Source of the DNA: Sambucus nigra
Lineage: Eukaryota; Streptophyta; Magnoliopsida; Dipsacales; Adoxaceae
Assembly: GCA_949130495.1 (NCBI GenBank)
Contig: OX422217.1
Coordinates: 542,257,137 to 542,321,136 of the forward strand
Reading direction: 5' to 3'
Length of the DNA: 64,000 bases
In this document: positions 32,464-43,984 of the stretch, one piece after another
Position numbering within the stretch: position 1 is the stretch's first letter
Layout of the letters: the number at the start of each line of letters is the position of its first letter
Notes under the pieces: generated by a model
What the model was told of the DNA's origin: nothing
Seen by the model: the letters and a program-made list of their open reading frames with translations, nothing else
Databases searched by the model: none
Position numbers and translations under genes: made by a program

Positions 32464-33318
32464 CTATGGATCATTACGGGCACCCTGCTGTTGTGGGGCC
32501 CTATATCCCTCCGGACAATCCTGGTGCCTATGGTCGTGCTTACCACACCCAAAACATCGGCCTTCGAAGTTACTCCCCCTCCGACCCTGCTGTTGTCGGT
32601 GTCGGCTTTGCTGACTTGGAACTTTATTCCTCTTTCGAAATTGCTTCACTTTACCACGTTGTTGACTAGACTCACTTTTTCCTTGGTCTTGCTAGCCTTG
32701 AGGGGAAATTTGCAGAAAAACTATGTCAGGGTGAGGACAATCCATCCACTTGTGACCCGGCTGTACACATTTATAGAAAAGTTTCGAAATTCTCCGCTGG
32801 TCGGATTGTAGTTTATCCCCAGTCTGATTCGGACAAGATTTACATTTATGATCGTCCATTCCACAACTGAAACACCTCTTTGTCACTTCACTCGGACCTT
32901 GGCTTTGTTGACCCTGACGCTTTTGGGTTTCCCCGCACAATTTGTTACCCTCGTGGCTTTTATGGGCCTGAAGAGCTTGTTGTTACGATTTTTGTGTCTT
33001 CACACACTTGTTATTTCCAATCATGACAGACTGATTGTACTCTCTAGATCTTTTGCCCCCCATGAGCTGTGTGTTGCGTTCTTGATACTGCAAGACCGCA
33101 GTGGTATCTTCTTGTGCTACGATACCTGCTAACTCGGCGGTTGATATTCTCTCTGGGGATACCTGAGGTGTGAGTCGATCTTGCTCGTTGACTCCCTTAA
33201 CCGTTCTAGCTAGTTCTTCTTGACGGTCTATCTGAAAATTTAAATACATTTGGATGAGTTCATCATTCAAATAAACAAATCGCAGAAGCAAGAATTCCCA
33301 ATGTATAGAAATGAACAC
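32464..33318 (-). pseudogene. gag: Chromovirus gag remnant with three zinc-knuckle blocks
   Basis: The capsid domain expected upstream is almost entirely absent. What remains is an N-terminal piece (33,318-32,983) without recognisable capsid blocks, then three knuckle-like blocks: C-F-S-C...H...C at about 32,870, a degraded one with Tyr in place of the first Cys at about 32,770, and C-F-G-C...H...C at about 32,550. The frame changes at least once. Nucleocapsid knuckles bind element RNA; chromoviral gag usually has one. Confidence 0.7.
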
Positions 33319-33403
33319 AACATTCCTAGTATTTAGGGCTCTATATCAAAGAAAGCAACGCTGAAAGAATAATAGGCCGCACGGATCCTAAAGGACACTA
33401 GAA

Positions 33404-33421
33404 CCTGATGCTCTGATACCA
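33404..33421 (-). promoter_or_regulatory. Chromovirus primer-binding site (tRNA-iMet)
   Basis: On - it reads TGGTATCAGAGCATCAGG, two bases from the 5' LTR end. The first 12 bases are the standard plant tRNA-iMet site. Confidence 0.92.
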
Positions 33422-33423
33422 CC

Positions 33424-36400
33424 TGTGACACCCCGCCTAATTAAATACCGGGCGATCACTCCTTTATTAAATTAAAATCAAGGTGAACAGTTGGTTCATT
33501 CTTAGCATCACTGTTGTAAAAATAACTTTTTCCAAATTAACACCCTAATTAATTAAGCTAAGTGTCAAAACCATTTTTCAACATTTCGGACCAATTTTAT
33601 TTTTTAAGGAAAATTATTTATTTAATTAGTAACAACATTTTCAAAAAGTAAGAATCATACAAAATTTATCCTGGAACATAATCCAATTACTTTAAACATT
33701 CAACATCCAAAATCCCAACATTTAAAACTTAATGTAAAACATACATGCTGAATAAATCCCAAAGTAATGGTACTAGAAATAACTGACATACAAATGTCCC
33801 AATAAAACAGATAAATAGTGGAAAGGGCGACACATGCCCAATAACTGAGAATGATAGAAGAGGAATCAAGTAAGTGAAATCGTCTAAGCAAGTGGCCTGC
33901 AACTCCCACCTAAGCTGCAACACGTTCCTCCCAAGGGATCCTAAGCAAGACGCCCCTGTGGCTGGGCACCTGAAATATATACATATATATACAAGAGACA
34001 GAGAGAAAAAAAAATGGAAACGGGTCAGAGCCCGATAGTGTATATGATTTGAAAAATTCATTTAGCAAGTATTTAAATTGATACAGGCCAATGCAATAAC
34101 ATATTAGTGCGACCCTCTCTTGAGAAATTCTCACCTCTCTTCTAATGTGCACACCTAGCGCACTAACCTTCCCAATGGTCTATCTCATCATATAACACGC
34201 TATCCTTTCCCAATGGTTTAACTTATCTTAGATTATTCGCAGGATTCAAAATTTAACGATTTTAATTGTTTGAAAAGAATATTTCAATTAGTAACCAAAG
34301 TTCTCATTTTAACTTTATAAATCAATAAAGTTTTTCCAGTGTCATATTATACTTTCTCAAAACAAGTTTTTACATTTTGAGTCATCAACCATGTCCTACA
34401 TATCAAATCACAGTAGGCAGTTCAAGATTTTAGAATTTCATATATATATTAACTACTCGTATAATATATATATATATTATAACAGCACCCCAAATAAACT
34501 ATGGTCGGGCATACTCTACTATCCAAAGCCCCATATCACTCATATTAAGGGGAATACATTCGGAATCACTCTCGAATTGCATTAACAGACATACACAAAC
34601 AATATTGAGGAAAAGAATATATTCCAAGTCTCTAAGAGGATGGCACATGCCTGTGTCTCTTAGGACCGTCTGAACTATCACGTCGATAGCCTGTACCAAG
34701 GATATCTATCTTCTAGGGTACAAGTCAATATCCCCCATAAAGGTTCCATCGAGATAAGACTGTCCCAGCGCGGTAACCTCAAGGATAGCAAGTAGCGTGG
34801 GCATGATTTTCACACATAAATAGTATATGCATACACAATCATATAAATATACTAATATTACCATAAAAATATTAGGTATATCTCAAATCCCATAGTTACG
34901 ACATTTATCCTTATTTTCACATTATTGGTATTGCGTATAAGGGTTCGTTTCTAACCTTAATTCGAAGGATTCTTCCATCTTATTACGTAACTCACATGGA
35001 CTCTATCTTCCCAAGTATAAAATTCAGTAGGTGTCCTTTTTATGTTCCAACGTAACCCTCTTATGTATCTCCCCCCTTTAATACATAAATTCATCGACCC
35101 TTATGTAATTATCCCCAAAAATACTATTCTCGTCTCATATTAAATGTCCCAAAATTATTCATATGTCCTACTGATCTTCCCTATCTCCCAAAACACTTTA
35201 TTAAGGATGTCCAAGAATTATTTCACGATAAATTGAATTTAACTCATTTAAAAAGGGAAATAGGAGTCTGGCAGGAGGGGTCGATCGATCGAGGTCTGGG
35301 GCTCGATCGATCGAAGCTCTAGGCTCGATCGATCGATCAAGCAGGTCTGCGAAATCTGCAGAATTGCAGTTACGGGTTTCATCTTCTAACTTACACCAAA
35401 TCCATATTTTATAATCCCAAACGTCTCAAAATTTGTACTACTAACATCCTAACATGATATTATACATTTCCTACGTAAAGCATGTAGATTTCTACTATTA
35501 AACATGGATTAACAAGCCCCAAATTCATATAAAACTTCAAGAACCCTAAAATTTCATTAACATGGTTCTAATCCATCTTTTCCAGAATTTTCTTCTTATA
35601 AACATCATAATTTCGTGGGTAAATTCCTCTACATGGCAAGAGTTTCCAGAATTATCATTTAAACCATAACTACATGCGATTCCTATCTCAAATCTTAGGT
35701 TTTCTTCCATAAAACCCATCCTAATCATTCCTACACTAATATGAAAGATGCATCAACGAAATAAGCAAGATAAACACTTGCCTGGGATTTTTGGTGTTCT
35801 GATTTGCAGATAATTTTGGTGTGGTTGCGTAGCCCGTTGCGCGATCTACGCGTTGGTGGTGGTTGCGGTGCAAACGGGTGGATTTTGGGCCTTGAATTGC
35901 CTTGGAAGCTTTCTTCTTCCCTCTCCTATGGCCATCACTTGCCTTTGGTTGTTCTAACCCTATAAGACAACCTTAGGCATCTGATATAACCCTAAGAATT
36001 TCATGGGTTTAATTACCCATAATTGTGAAATGTCCAAAACGCCCTCCCGGGGTACTAATTAGGCCTAAAAACGCTCCGAGACCCAAACCAAACCCCCGCG
36101 TATACTTTTCTGACTATCTCGACCCTTCCGGACACGTTGGCGCACTCAAAATGACCATACAAATGACTTATAAAATATTCACTTTTATTAATCAACATTT
36201 ATTCCCGACGCGACACAGGCGCGTCCCGACTTAAATTTCCATAATTGTCATTCTATTCACTCGTGACATTTAATAGAACCAATATTATATATTACTTTGC
36301 TCATTAGTAATATTCAACAAATTTTTCCATAATTACTAACTCTCGTCACATTAATAATTATAACATAATTAATTTCCGAATTTTTATTAAATAATTAACT

Positions 36401-36457
36401 CACATTAAATTTAATAAATCCCCAATTTAATATAGCATAAAAATACGGGGTATTACA
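33424..36457 (-). repeat. Chromovirus 5' LTR (right on +)
   Basis: It is the direct repeat of 25,892-28,955 and runs TGTGACACCCC to GGGGTATTACA on +. Its GATCGATCGA cluster (about 35,282-35,338) is shorter than in the other LTR by roughly 30 bp. Confidence 0.95.
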
Positions 36458-36462
36458 CTTTC
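36458..36462. repeat. Target-site duplication CTTTC (right)
   Basis: Matches 25,887-25,891. Confidence 0.95.
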
Positions 36463-37323
36463 CCGTTAATGGGCTTTTTCATCATACAACCGGTGTTATG
36501 TTTTTATTTTCCTTTTTCGCATATTTTATCACCCACATGCTAAAATAAGATTAAAACTTGATTTGGTTGATTTGGTGAATATTTGAACATACACTTTTAG
36601 GTGTGCTAAAATAATTTTGTATGGGTTTCCATTTCGGTACGCAATACACACACTTAACTAGTATCAGAGATTGGTTCTCTTTTGATAAGATTTAAAAACC
36701 CTAGAGGAAGATTTTTCGTTTGGGTAAATATGGAGAACAATGTCATGTTTTGAGGTATGGATATTTTTTAGGAAATTGTTCAAACTACCTATTTTTTGGC
36801 TCTTTTGTTGGTTTTTCATCAAGTCATAAAGAGTTGTGTCAGTCTTCATATATTGATGATAAATTATCTACCAGTATTGATATTTTGTCTTCTTCCTACT
36901 ATTCTAGCAATGATTCCATTAATGAAAAATATGGTGACCTTCAACATGCATACGATAAAATTTTTTCTGAAAATGCTAGAGTTAAGAGAAGTTCATTGAA
37001 AACTTCCATTAAACTTAAGAAATGTGAAAAAAAAATGATTCTTTTAAAATTGAAGGGCCCCTTTGAGAAATGTGGAATTTTAATAATCCTATCCTAGAAC
37101 AAGTCCCATTTTGGTGGGGAATAAAAATAAGGATTTACAAGCATGGATAAATTTTTTACAATCTGAGTTGGAGGAATGTAAAATTTCAAATGACTTTTTG
37201 GATGAGAAAATAACCTCTCTTGAAAATGAGGTAATCTCCTCTAAGGATGTGAAAGTTACCATAGAAGATAGATAAAAGAAATTGGGAAAAATGATTTTGC
37301 CTTATACTCAATCTTCATTTTAA
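36463..37323 (+). mobile_element. LTR end, PBS-like site and gag remnant of the element split by the chromovirus
   Basis: 36,463-36,657 continues the LTR from 25,891. TAGTATCAGAG at 36,659-36,669 resembles an iMet primer site with one change. A gag-like region follows: one frame (36,720-37,097) has a Ser-rich part and the coiled-coil-like 'NEKYGDLQHAYDKIFSENAR'. Another piece (about 37,131-37,275) has 'LQAWINFLQSELEECKIS' and 'DEKITSLENEVISS'. Frames shift between pieces. No zinc knuckle or pol is seen. It resembles the coiled-coil gag at 10,946-11,824 in style. Confidence 0.55.
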
Positions 37324-37639
37324 TAAACATGATATTAGCTATGACAAACCTCATGTTCAATCTACACCCAAGGACAAAGTCAGGGTATTAGCCTATGTTT
37401 GACCCTCATTACAACTCTCATTCGAATGAGATGGGCTCTCGTTCGAATGAGGTCCAAAGTCATTCGAACGATTGGACGAAAATAAGAAATTTATGCATAT
37501 TTTAATGTGTTGTCGCGATGTGGATCGTTGGATTAGTTAAGCTGTCGAGCTCTCAGCAGCTCAAATCAAAATGTGGGTCAATATGGGGTTGGACCATTGG
37601 TTAACGTGTAAAGTCTATGTGGGTTTAGGAAATGAACAT
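37324..37639. other. Non-coding stretch with TTCGAA palindromes
   Basis: No coding frame. Three palindromes of the CTCATTCGAATGAG / TCATTCGAACGA type lie at about 37,418-37,466, like those in U3 of the gag-only LTR family, so this may be a fragment of such an LTR. Confidence 0.4.
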
Positions 37640-37925
37640 TCAAAGTGAGTGATATTGTCTTTAAGGAAAGTGACGCACTCGACCAAGAATGCTAGCCAAG
37701 GCAAATTGGTAGACAACTGGAAGGGACCAAATGCTGTCACTCGTATCATGTGGCCAAAAACATACGAGATGAAGTATTATGAAGGACCAGTGTTCCCTCG
37801 TCTGTGGAGAAACAAAAACCTGAAGATATACTATCATTACCTAGCCTAGCAATATGGATATGAAATTTTTTAGTTCTAGTTCTCATTTTATTCTCGTTTA
37901 TTTCATTTGTAATCAATACTAGGTC
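37640..37925 (+). pseudogene. Tat element E3: C-terminal end of integrase
   Basis: The frame at 37,649-37,849 reads 'SLRKVTHSTKNASQGKLVDNW', 'KGPNAV', 'RLWRNKNLKIYYHYLA'. This matches the C-terminal integrase tail of Tat elements ('VLRKV...GKLGPNWEGP...NLKKFYF' in E1). The rest of E3 pol is missing to the left. The 3' non-coding part continues past the LINE at 42,277. Confidence 0.7.
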
Positions 37926-37938
37926 AATAAAATTCAGG
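37926..37938. repeat. LINE target-site duplication (left)
   Basis: AATAAAATTCAGG here matches 42,264-42,276 exactly. Confidence 0.93.
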
Positions 37939-38007
37939 GTTTTTTTTGTCAAAGCAGTAAATTTATTAAACTATGGGAATTTTATAAGTAATATTACAAA
38001 GTGAATA

Positions 38008-38350
38008 TCATACCTTCGTGATATGACACATATCAGGACTCAACTCCTGAAGTATGAAACATGGAACCTGAAGATACACCATAGAAGAAAATAATTTAGA
38101 GACTGAGTGAGCGGCGAGAACATCAGCACACGCATTAGCTTCCTTGAAACATAGGCATAAAGTAACATGGTGAAATATCCTGAAGCCATCACGTATGGCC
38201 TGTATCAAATTCAGGTGATCTGGATGCTGGGCATTGTTCCTGTGAATCATATGGAAAATAATTTGACTATTAGTTTCCAACTCAATGCAAGTAATGCCTT
38301 GAGTAAAGGCAAGGTTGAGCCCCGATTTCTCCGCAAGGACTGATGATGCA
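38008..38350 (-). pseudogene. LINE RNase H domain (RVT_3 type)
   Basis: The - strand reads 'AEKSGLNLAFTQGI', 'IELETNSQII', 'HPDHLNLIQAIRDG' and 'FKEANACADVLAAHSVS'. These are the blocks of the plant LINE RNase H, which removes RNA during target-primed reverse transcription. The Glu-Thr-Asn at 'ELETNS' replaces the usual E-x-D-S, so the second acidic residue is lost. It ends at TGA 38,008 close to the 3' end. Confidence 0.8.
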
Positions 38351-38621
38351 AAACCAAGATGTTTGGAGAGAGCACAGACAAACTCCCCTTGAGAATTTCA
38401 AATAATACCACCAATTGCAGCACGCCCGTAGTATGTTATTTATCCCCATCTGTATTACACTTAAAGAATGAAGGCGCGGTGTTGACCATGAAATAGGAAA
38501 AGCAAAAAGGGGGCATAAACGTGGTCGTACTAATTGACGTGCCTGGTAATAGTTTCATATGCGATGAGATAAGGTGGACTTGAAAGAAGACAAAGTTATT
38601 GGTGTATGTTAAACAATCTCC

Positions 38622-38963
38622 TCATTGTGTGTGAGCCAGAACAACCAAAAGATGGAAAAAGGGGTGGAGTTGATTGATTGCGACCCGAGTCGTGTACTGT
38701 ATGTGAGAGAGCTGAGTAAAGATAGTTGTAGAACTAAGGTCCAACGGATGCAGTGATTGTCGAAGTTGGAAAAATGCAGGACAATTAGAGTAAATATGCG
38801 TGTTACAGTCATCCAGTTCATAAAGACTGCACAGAGGAGACAGAACTTTATGGTAATGAAAGATTAGGTCCATCGTTGGTAAGGCCCTATGAATTAGAAA
38901 CCACAGGAAATATTTTAGTTTAAAGGGCAAAGAACTTTTCCATAAATACCCCCAAGGAAGCAC
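38622..38963 (-). pseudogene. LINE zinc-binding region (zf-RVT)
   Basis: The frame has 'WGYLWKSSLPFKLKYFLWFLIHRALPTMDLIFHY', then C-S-L-Y and 'CNTHIYSNCPAFFQL'. The spacing W...P.K...F.W...LPT...C...H...C is typical of the zinc-binding region downstream of RT in plant L1 elements. The first CPxC has decayed to 'PLCSLYE'. Confidence 0.82.
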
Positions 38964-39044
38964 GGGAAGGTTCTGGGCATATAGTTGGCATTGAAGCCAA
39001 TGATAGGCTGATTTAAGAGTAAAAGTACTGCCAGAACTAGGCCA

Positions 39045-39650
39045 TTAATACGGAACATCCGGTGATGTTTGGGATGCGACATATAGGGCACGAATATGCT
39101 GAATTACTTCCAATGGTAGCCACTGCGCTAAGGTCGTAACATCCCACTGCCCATTAGAGATGAAAGTGTTAATGGGGCATCTAAAATATGAGGAGGAATA
39201 TGCGGGTGGATGTGATTGAAAGACTCCTGCAGGATCCAAATGTGATTTCCAAACGAAATAGAAGTCGACCCAAGTCGCCATTTAATTCCATTGGCTAAGG
39301 AAGGGATTAAAGCGTAGACTTTTCCCCAGAACCACGAGTCAGTGGCCGCCAATAAATGTGTACCAAGAAAATATTTATGTGTCATAGTTTTAGTCGAAAG
39401 GTTGTGGGGCTCAGTGAAAAGTTTCCAAAGAAGTTTGACCATATAGGCTTTATTTAACGAGTGTAAATTTTTTATGTCCAAACCACCAAATTGTTTGGGA
39501 AGGGTGATCATATTCCAGGGTACTGTAGTTGTTTTATGAGAAGTTTTGGAAGCATTCCAGAAAAATGATTTAATTTTATCGGATAACATAGTAATAATAT
39601 GAGGAGGAATAGGATATGCAGACATGTAATAAGATGAAAGTGAAGTACAC
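39045..39650 (-). pseudogene. LINE reverse transcriptase, C-terminal part
   Basis: The frame reads 'CTSLSSYYMSAYPIPPHI', 'KIKSFFWNASKTSHKTTTV', 'WNMITLPKQFGGLDIKNL' and 'NKAYMVKLLWKL'. This is the characteristic stretch after the RT palm in plant L1 elements (FFW...W..I..PK..GGL.IKNL). A frame change near 39,130 leads to the linker toward zf-RVT. The upstream part lies at 41,987-42,263 beyond the solo LTR, and the frame continues across the insertion when one 5-bp target is counted. Confidence 0.85.
39646..39650. repeat. Target-site duplication TACAC (left)
   Basis: Matches 41,982-41,986. Confidence 0.9.
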
Positions 39651-41981
39651 TGACACACCCCAACCCAGTTACTTATAATTAAACTTGAAAGTCAAAGTGA
39701 GTCAAACCATAATTAATCTAACCAAACCATAATCACGAGTTTTGATTTCAGAGTCATCATTGTAAATCCATATAACTGAAAACCTTTTTACAACATCAGA
39801 GTAATCATGTCCATAAAAACTTTCTTGAAGGATAAGTTAACTTAATTACATCATTTACATTTACACAAAATCATAGTTTCTCCCATTCCTGGCTAACCCA
39901 ACCCGACCTCCTAGATTTGGCAGTGACATCGCATTACCTGAAAAATGTGAACATAGGAACCATGAGCAAAAATAGCCCAGTGAATGCATCACTACTAAAC
40001 TACTGCATGAATTCAAATGCAATAAATCATGTCCATATACTTATGTATTAACTTATCTAGCTCATTCATAATGAATGACCAACTTTTCCGAATCATGATT
40101 CACATATCCTGTCTAAATAGACAATTCTCCCCCATTCCTGGTCGAGGAGTAACCCCTTGTCATTAATAGACAAATCTCCCCCATTCCGGGTCGAGGAGTA
40201 ACCTCCCATTTTGGTAAACCTAAATGAACAATTTCATATTCATTATATTATGATCATACCAACAACACGATACAAATATCTCTTTCCAGTCAGTACACTC
40301 ACCTTGGTTGACAACTATGTATTCACGTTTCCTTCTCGTGAAGCTGAACTGGGTTGATTAGACCTTACACCTGTCAATCCAACTAAATTAGTACTGAACC
40401 TCAATCATAAATATTATCCTAACATAATTATGTAACTTTCCATGACTATACATCAACAATATAATTCCAATTAAGTCACATTCCATAAAATATAAGTAAT
40501 GGCAAAACAATGATATACATGTTGATAAAGTTATGGACATTCAACCGTAGGAAATACCTTATAAGGAATTTATAACCAAAGTCAAGTAAAAATGAAATTA
40601 TACTTCTCAATGTATATACACATGAAACATGTACTCAAAGTACTCTTTGTAAGGATGAAATACAAACATTCATTCAAGGGGTATCCAGTATGGCCTGAAA
40701 TTATTGTCTTACATAATTAATCATCCTATATTCCTAAATTGTATAAATACAGGGGTCCAACCTTATCAATATGAAAACATATATGAATATACTTTCTGGT
40801 ACAAGTTACGGTGTAATTTTTCAAGCTTCCTAGAGCATGTTATGGACATTTCTTTACAACACAAGAAATCTGCCCTACAAGCTCCTCTATTGTTCCTTCA
40901 ACTTCCAAGAATTTTCATAATTTTTTTCCAGCATATATTTCCATGATTTTCAACCCATTTTTATTACACATACTTAATAGTATAGAATTAAAGTTTCATA
41001 AATGTTTGACTTCATTTGCTATCTCAAAATCTTGACTAAACTCAGGGCATACCGAAATCAAGTATACAAACAAAAACTATGCACTAACTTTAAATCATCA
41101 TTACGGCCTAACCACAAGGATATAAATTCTAATTTTCGGATATGATATGAATATATGAGTCCAATTTTATATAAAATTAGAATTTCTCAATTCCAGTAAG
41201 CACACAAAGAGATATGCAAGTTTGAATACAAGGGGTTTCAATACAAAACAATTTTAAGGGCTTCTACACTCAACTTAACATAAACTTGCATCTAACCATA
41301 AATATATATAAACGGCTGAAACTTTTGTAAACCTATGATGATTTAGATCATATAAATTAGTAATATAAGATAAATAAGTAGAATTGTAATTAGGATTACC
41401 TTCAGCGCTTTTTACGTAATTTCTACGGATTTTTCTACACCTTTTCTCCTCACTTTTCCTTCCTAAACTCCCTAATTCTCTTTCCTCAAGGTGAAACCCT
41501 TTCATGGCTGATTTTGGCTGAAGGATAAAGCTATTTAAAGGGTATAAGGTCGGCCAAGTCTGCCTCCCAAGCCAACCAATCAAATTAAACCATTTGGTTT
41601 AAAAAAGACAAAATACCACTTAAAGGGAATGGACAACTTTGCCCTTTGTTCGTAAATTCAGTATAACTCTTTACTCGGGCATCCATTTGATGATCCGCTT
41701 GTTGTATTACAACCCTAACTCACATGTATACAACTATCTAGTTTTCACCTCAAGTCATTTATAATGTTATAAAGGTCAAAACTAGTCTCTAACGGGAACC
41801 TTTCCACCGAAAACAACAAAATTTGTGTTTGTAAATAATTCGACCTTTCATGATTTATGAAAGTAGGATTATAATAAACATAATCACTTAACATTAGATA
41901 TACTAATATCACATTATTCATATCACATAAGATAAGCATGATTTAAATATAATTTATCATAATTATATTCGGGTTGTCACA
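39651..41981 (-). mobile_element. Solo LTR of a second gypsy-like family (2.3 kb)
   Basis: It begins TGACACACCCCAACCC and ends GGGTTGTCACA on +, and is flanked by TACAC on both sides. On - it starts TGTGACAACCCG, which is similar in style to the chromovirus LTR start but a different family. It has no coding content. A near-tandem duplication containing TCTCCCCCATTCC...GTCGAGGAGTAACC lies at about 40,128-40,207. It splits the LINE RT. Confidence 0.88.
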
Positions 41982-41986
41982 TACAC

Positions 41987-42263
41987 ACTACATTAATTAA
42001 AGTGGTGCGACCAGCATAGGACAAGAAATTATTGTACCAGACATGTAATCTCTTGTCGAGCGTTTTCGTAAGCTGGGATAACATTTGGCGCGTAACCCTA
42101 CCCGTAATAAGAAGTAATCTAAGATATTTATCCAGTCCATGAGACCCATGAATTCCCAGTTGGCGTAAAGTTTCTTATTTAATGGCACGAATAGTAGAAG
42201 GGCCAAAAGTAATAGTAGATTTATCCTTGTTAACGGTCTGACCCGAAATACATCCAAATGTAG
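41987..42263 (-). pseudogene. LINE reverse transcriptase, upstream piece
   Basis: On - it reads 'SGQTVNKDKSTITFGPSTI', then 'LRQLGIHGSHGLDKYLRLLL', 'LSQLTKTLDKRLHVWYNNFLS' and 'AGRTTLINVV'. These correspond to the region after the RT catalytic centre (SGQ.VN..KS...F, YLG.P, W....LS.AGR..LI). The catalytic FADD motif would lie further upstream and is absent because of 5' truncation. Confidence 0.85.
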
Positions 42264-42276
42264 AATAAAATTCAGG
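42264..42276. repeat. LINE target-site duplication (right)
   Basis: Exact 13-bp match to 37,926-37,938. Confidence 0.93.
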
Positions 42277-43984
42277 CTTGCTATATGTGTCCATTATATT
42301 TATCCACTTAATTTTTTTGGAAAATACTTAACTGACTAACAATAAAGCTAATAATTATGGTTGGATTAATGCTAAAAATTGGATATAATCTCGAACCCTT
42401 TATTCCAGATGCCAAGTCCAAAACAAATTCAACTGATTACAGAATTAATTTTTTGATCCCAATCAGATCTGATCCATCTGATCGGAGCGATCTTGACTAA
42501 AATAGGAGAATATTGTATCCCCTATGCCCATGGTTATGGAAGGTACTCGCAACCACTAAACCAATCGGCTTAGAGAAGTAGGAGGTACGACACATGCTAC
42601 TATGAATCAACTTAAAGAAACTGACTGACAATTGGTAATTGAAGAGTTCAAAGGTTTGGATGAACAGTCACCTCAGTTAGTTAATTATTCAAGTAGTTCG
42701 GATCTTTGGAAGAATAATCATCTCACTTAAACTAACATGATTGAATTGAGAGAAGAATGTGGTGCCTCATTAAATTGATAACAAAAGCTTAAAATACTCA
42801 TAAATATGATCTTAACCAGTTGACGGTAAAAAAAATTCACAAGTAGGATCTCAATAAATTAACGAACAATAAACATATAAGGTCTAATCGAGCTAACAGA
42901 TAGTACAAAAAACATTAAAACTTACAGGCGGTATAAAAAGTATTCGTCTACAACCAGACAGTGTATTTGTCCAAGCATAGAAAAAAATAATGTAGAATAC
43001 AAGCCTTAAGTCTTTTACAAAATAAAATAGGAAAAATTCCTAAGGGGAAGAAGCTGAAGGGTCGGTATAAATCTGCCAAGTACCTCGCATATCACCAAGG
43101 ATGGGTCTTTGGAACTACACAATTCGGTAAGAGACCAAGACTCGATCAGGAGCCTTTGATACTCTTCTATCCCTTCAAGATCAAGGAATGAGGGATAAGA
43201 CATTAGATCCTCATCAGTATCGTTATAGTCGGTTAAATCGTATCGAAAGAGGTCTACCTCTATTCGATCGACCTTAACATGATTTTGAAGTTCCTTATAC
43301 CCATTCAAGAATTATTGAAAATAAGGTATGAGGAGTTCAAAATGTACCTAAGGTACCTGAATTGAATAAGAAGAGATAGAGACCTATTTGCCTGAATGGC
43401 CAATTTGGAGAATCACACCTTTTCAACTCGGCGTTCTCTTCTCAAAGTCGATTGACCTACTATTTGGTAGCAATCCGAGCAGTAAATATCGTAGTCTTCT
43501 CCTTAATATCCTTCTCTATATCCCCCAAAATAGTTTGAAGTGCTTGATCAGTTTTGGAACATTTTCAACTTGTTACTAGGAGGCACTTAGACAAGCATTG
43601 GCCCTCTGAAGGGCAACATGAAAAGTTGCTCGACACATTCACCTTCGGATGTAAAATAAACCAAGCATCCCACTAAAATATCAATCTTAAAAAAGGAATT
43701 AATAACAACCTAAAGAAACCTTAGGATTAGGAAAATATACTTGTTGGAAATAAAGAAGGATATGTCCATCTTCGATTCTGGCCTAATGACAAATGACATC
43801 TAGGCCTCTCCCTTCCTCTCCTTTGGATATGAATTTAAGGTTTTTTAAATGGTTGAGGTTAGAGAGCTCATTTAACGGGTGAGATTTCTATATAGACTCT
43901 TAAACCTTGTCTTTCAGGGTTTAAAGATGTCAATTAGATAATTGAAGATCCTTGCAACAATGAACACATGAATCATTAGAACAC
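42277..43984 (-). pseudogene. E3 3' region with possible antisense gene tail
   Basis: This is the continuation of E3 after the LINE. Most is non-coding. A - frame at 43,015-43,308 reads 'NGYKELQNHVKVD', then 'EVDLFRYD', which loosely resembles the GW tail of gene A in E1 ('KGWNKALMAVEVD', 'SPLFDEHD'). Upstream on -, about 43,400-43,640, short coiled-coil-like pieces occur. I take this as a decayed copy of the antisense gene cassette, with low certainty. Confidence 0.35.

Larger units (their letters stand above)
25892..36457 (-). mobile_element. Full-length chromovirus (Tekay/Del-type Ty3/gypsy), - strand
   Basis: Two 3.0-kb LTRs flank a 4.47-kb interior and are bracketed by CTTTC. Reading on -, the order is 5' LTR (33,424-36,457), iMet primer site, gag remnant, protease, RT/RNase H, integrase, chromodomain, polypurine tract and 3' LTR (25,892-28,955). 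The chromodomain after integrase places it in the chromovirus branch. Long LTRs, iMet primer site and chromodomain type suggest Tekay/Del. Most of the capsid part of gag is missing, and there are several nonsense codons, so it is not autonomous. By eye the two LTRs differ at roughly 2-3% of sites over the first 250 bp. Confidence 0.93.
37939..42263 (-). mobile_element. 5'-truncated L1-type LINE, split by a solo LTR
   Basis: It is flanked by a perfect 13-bp duplication. On + it starts with a run of T (37,940-37,947), which is the poly(A) tail of the - strand element. Reading on -, the order is the end of RT (42,263-41,987, resuming at 39,645), a zf-RVT zinc-binding region (about 38,963-38,622) and an RVT_3-type RNase H (about 38,350-38,008). 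ORF1, endonuclease and most of RT are missing, as usual for truncated insertions. A solo LTR occupies 39,651-41,981. Confidence 0.92.
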
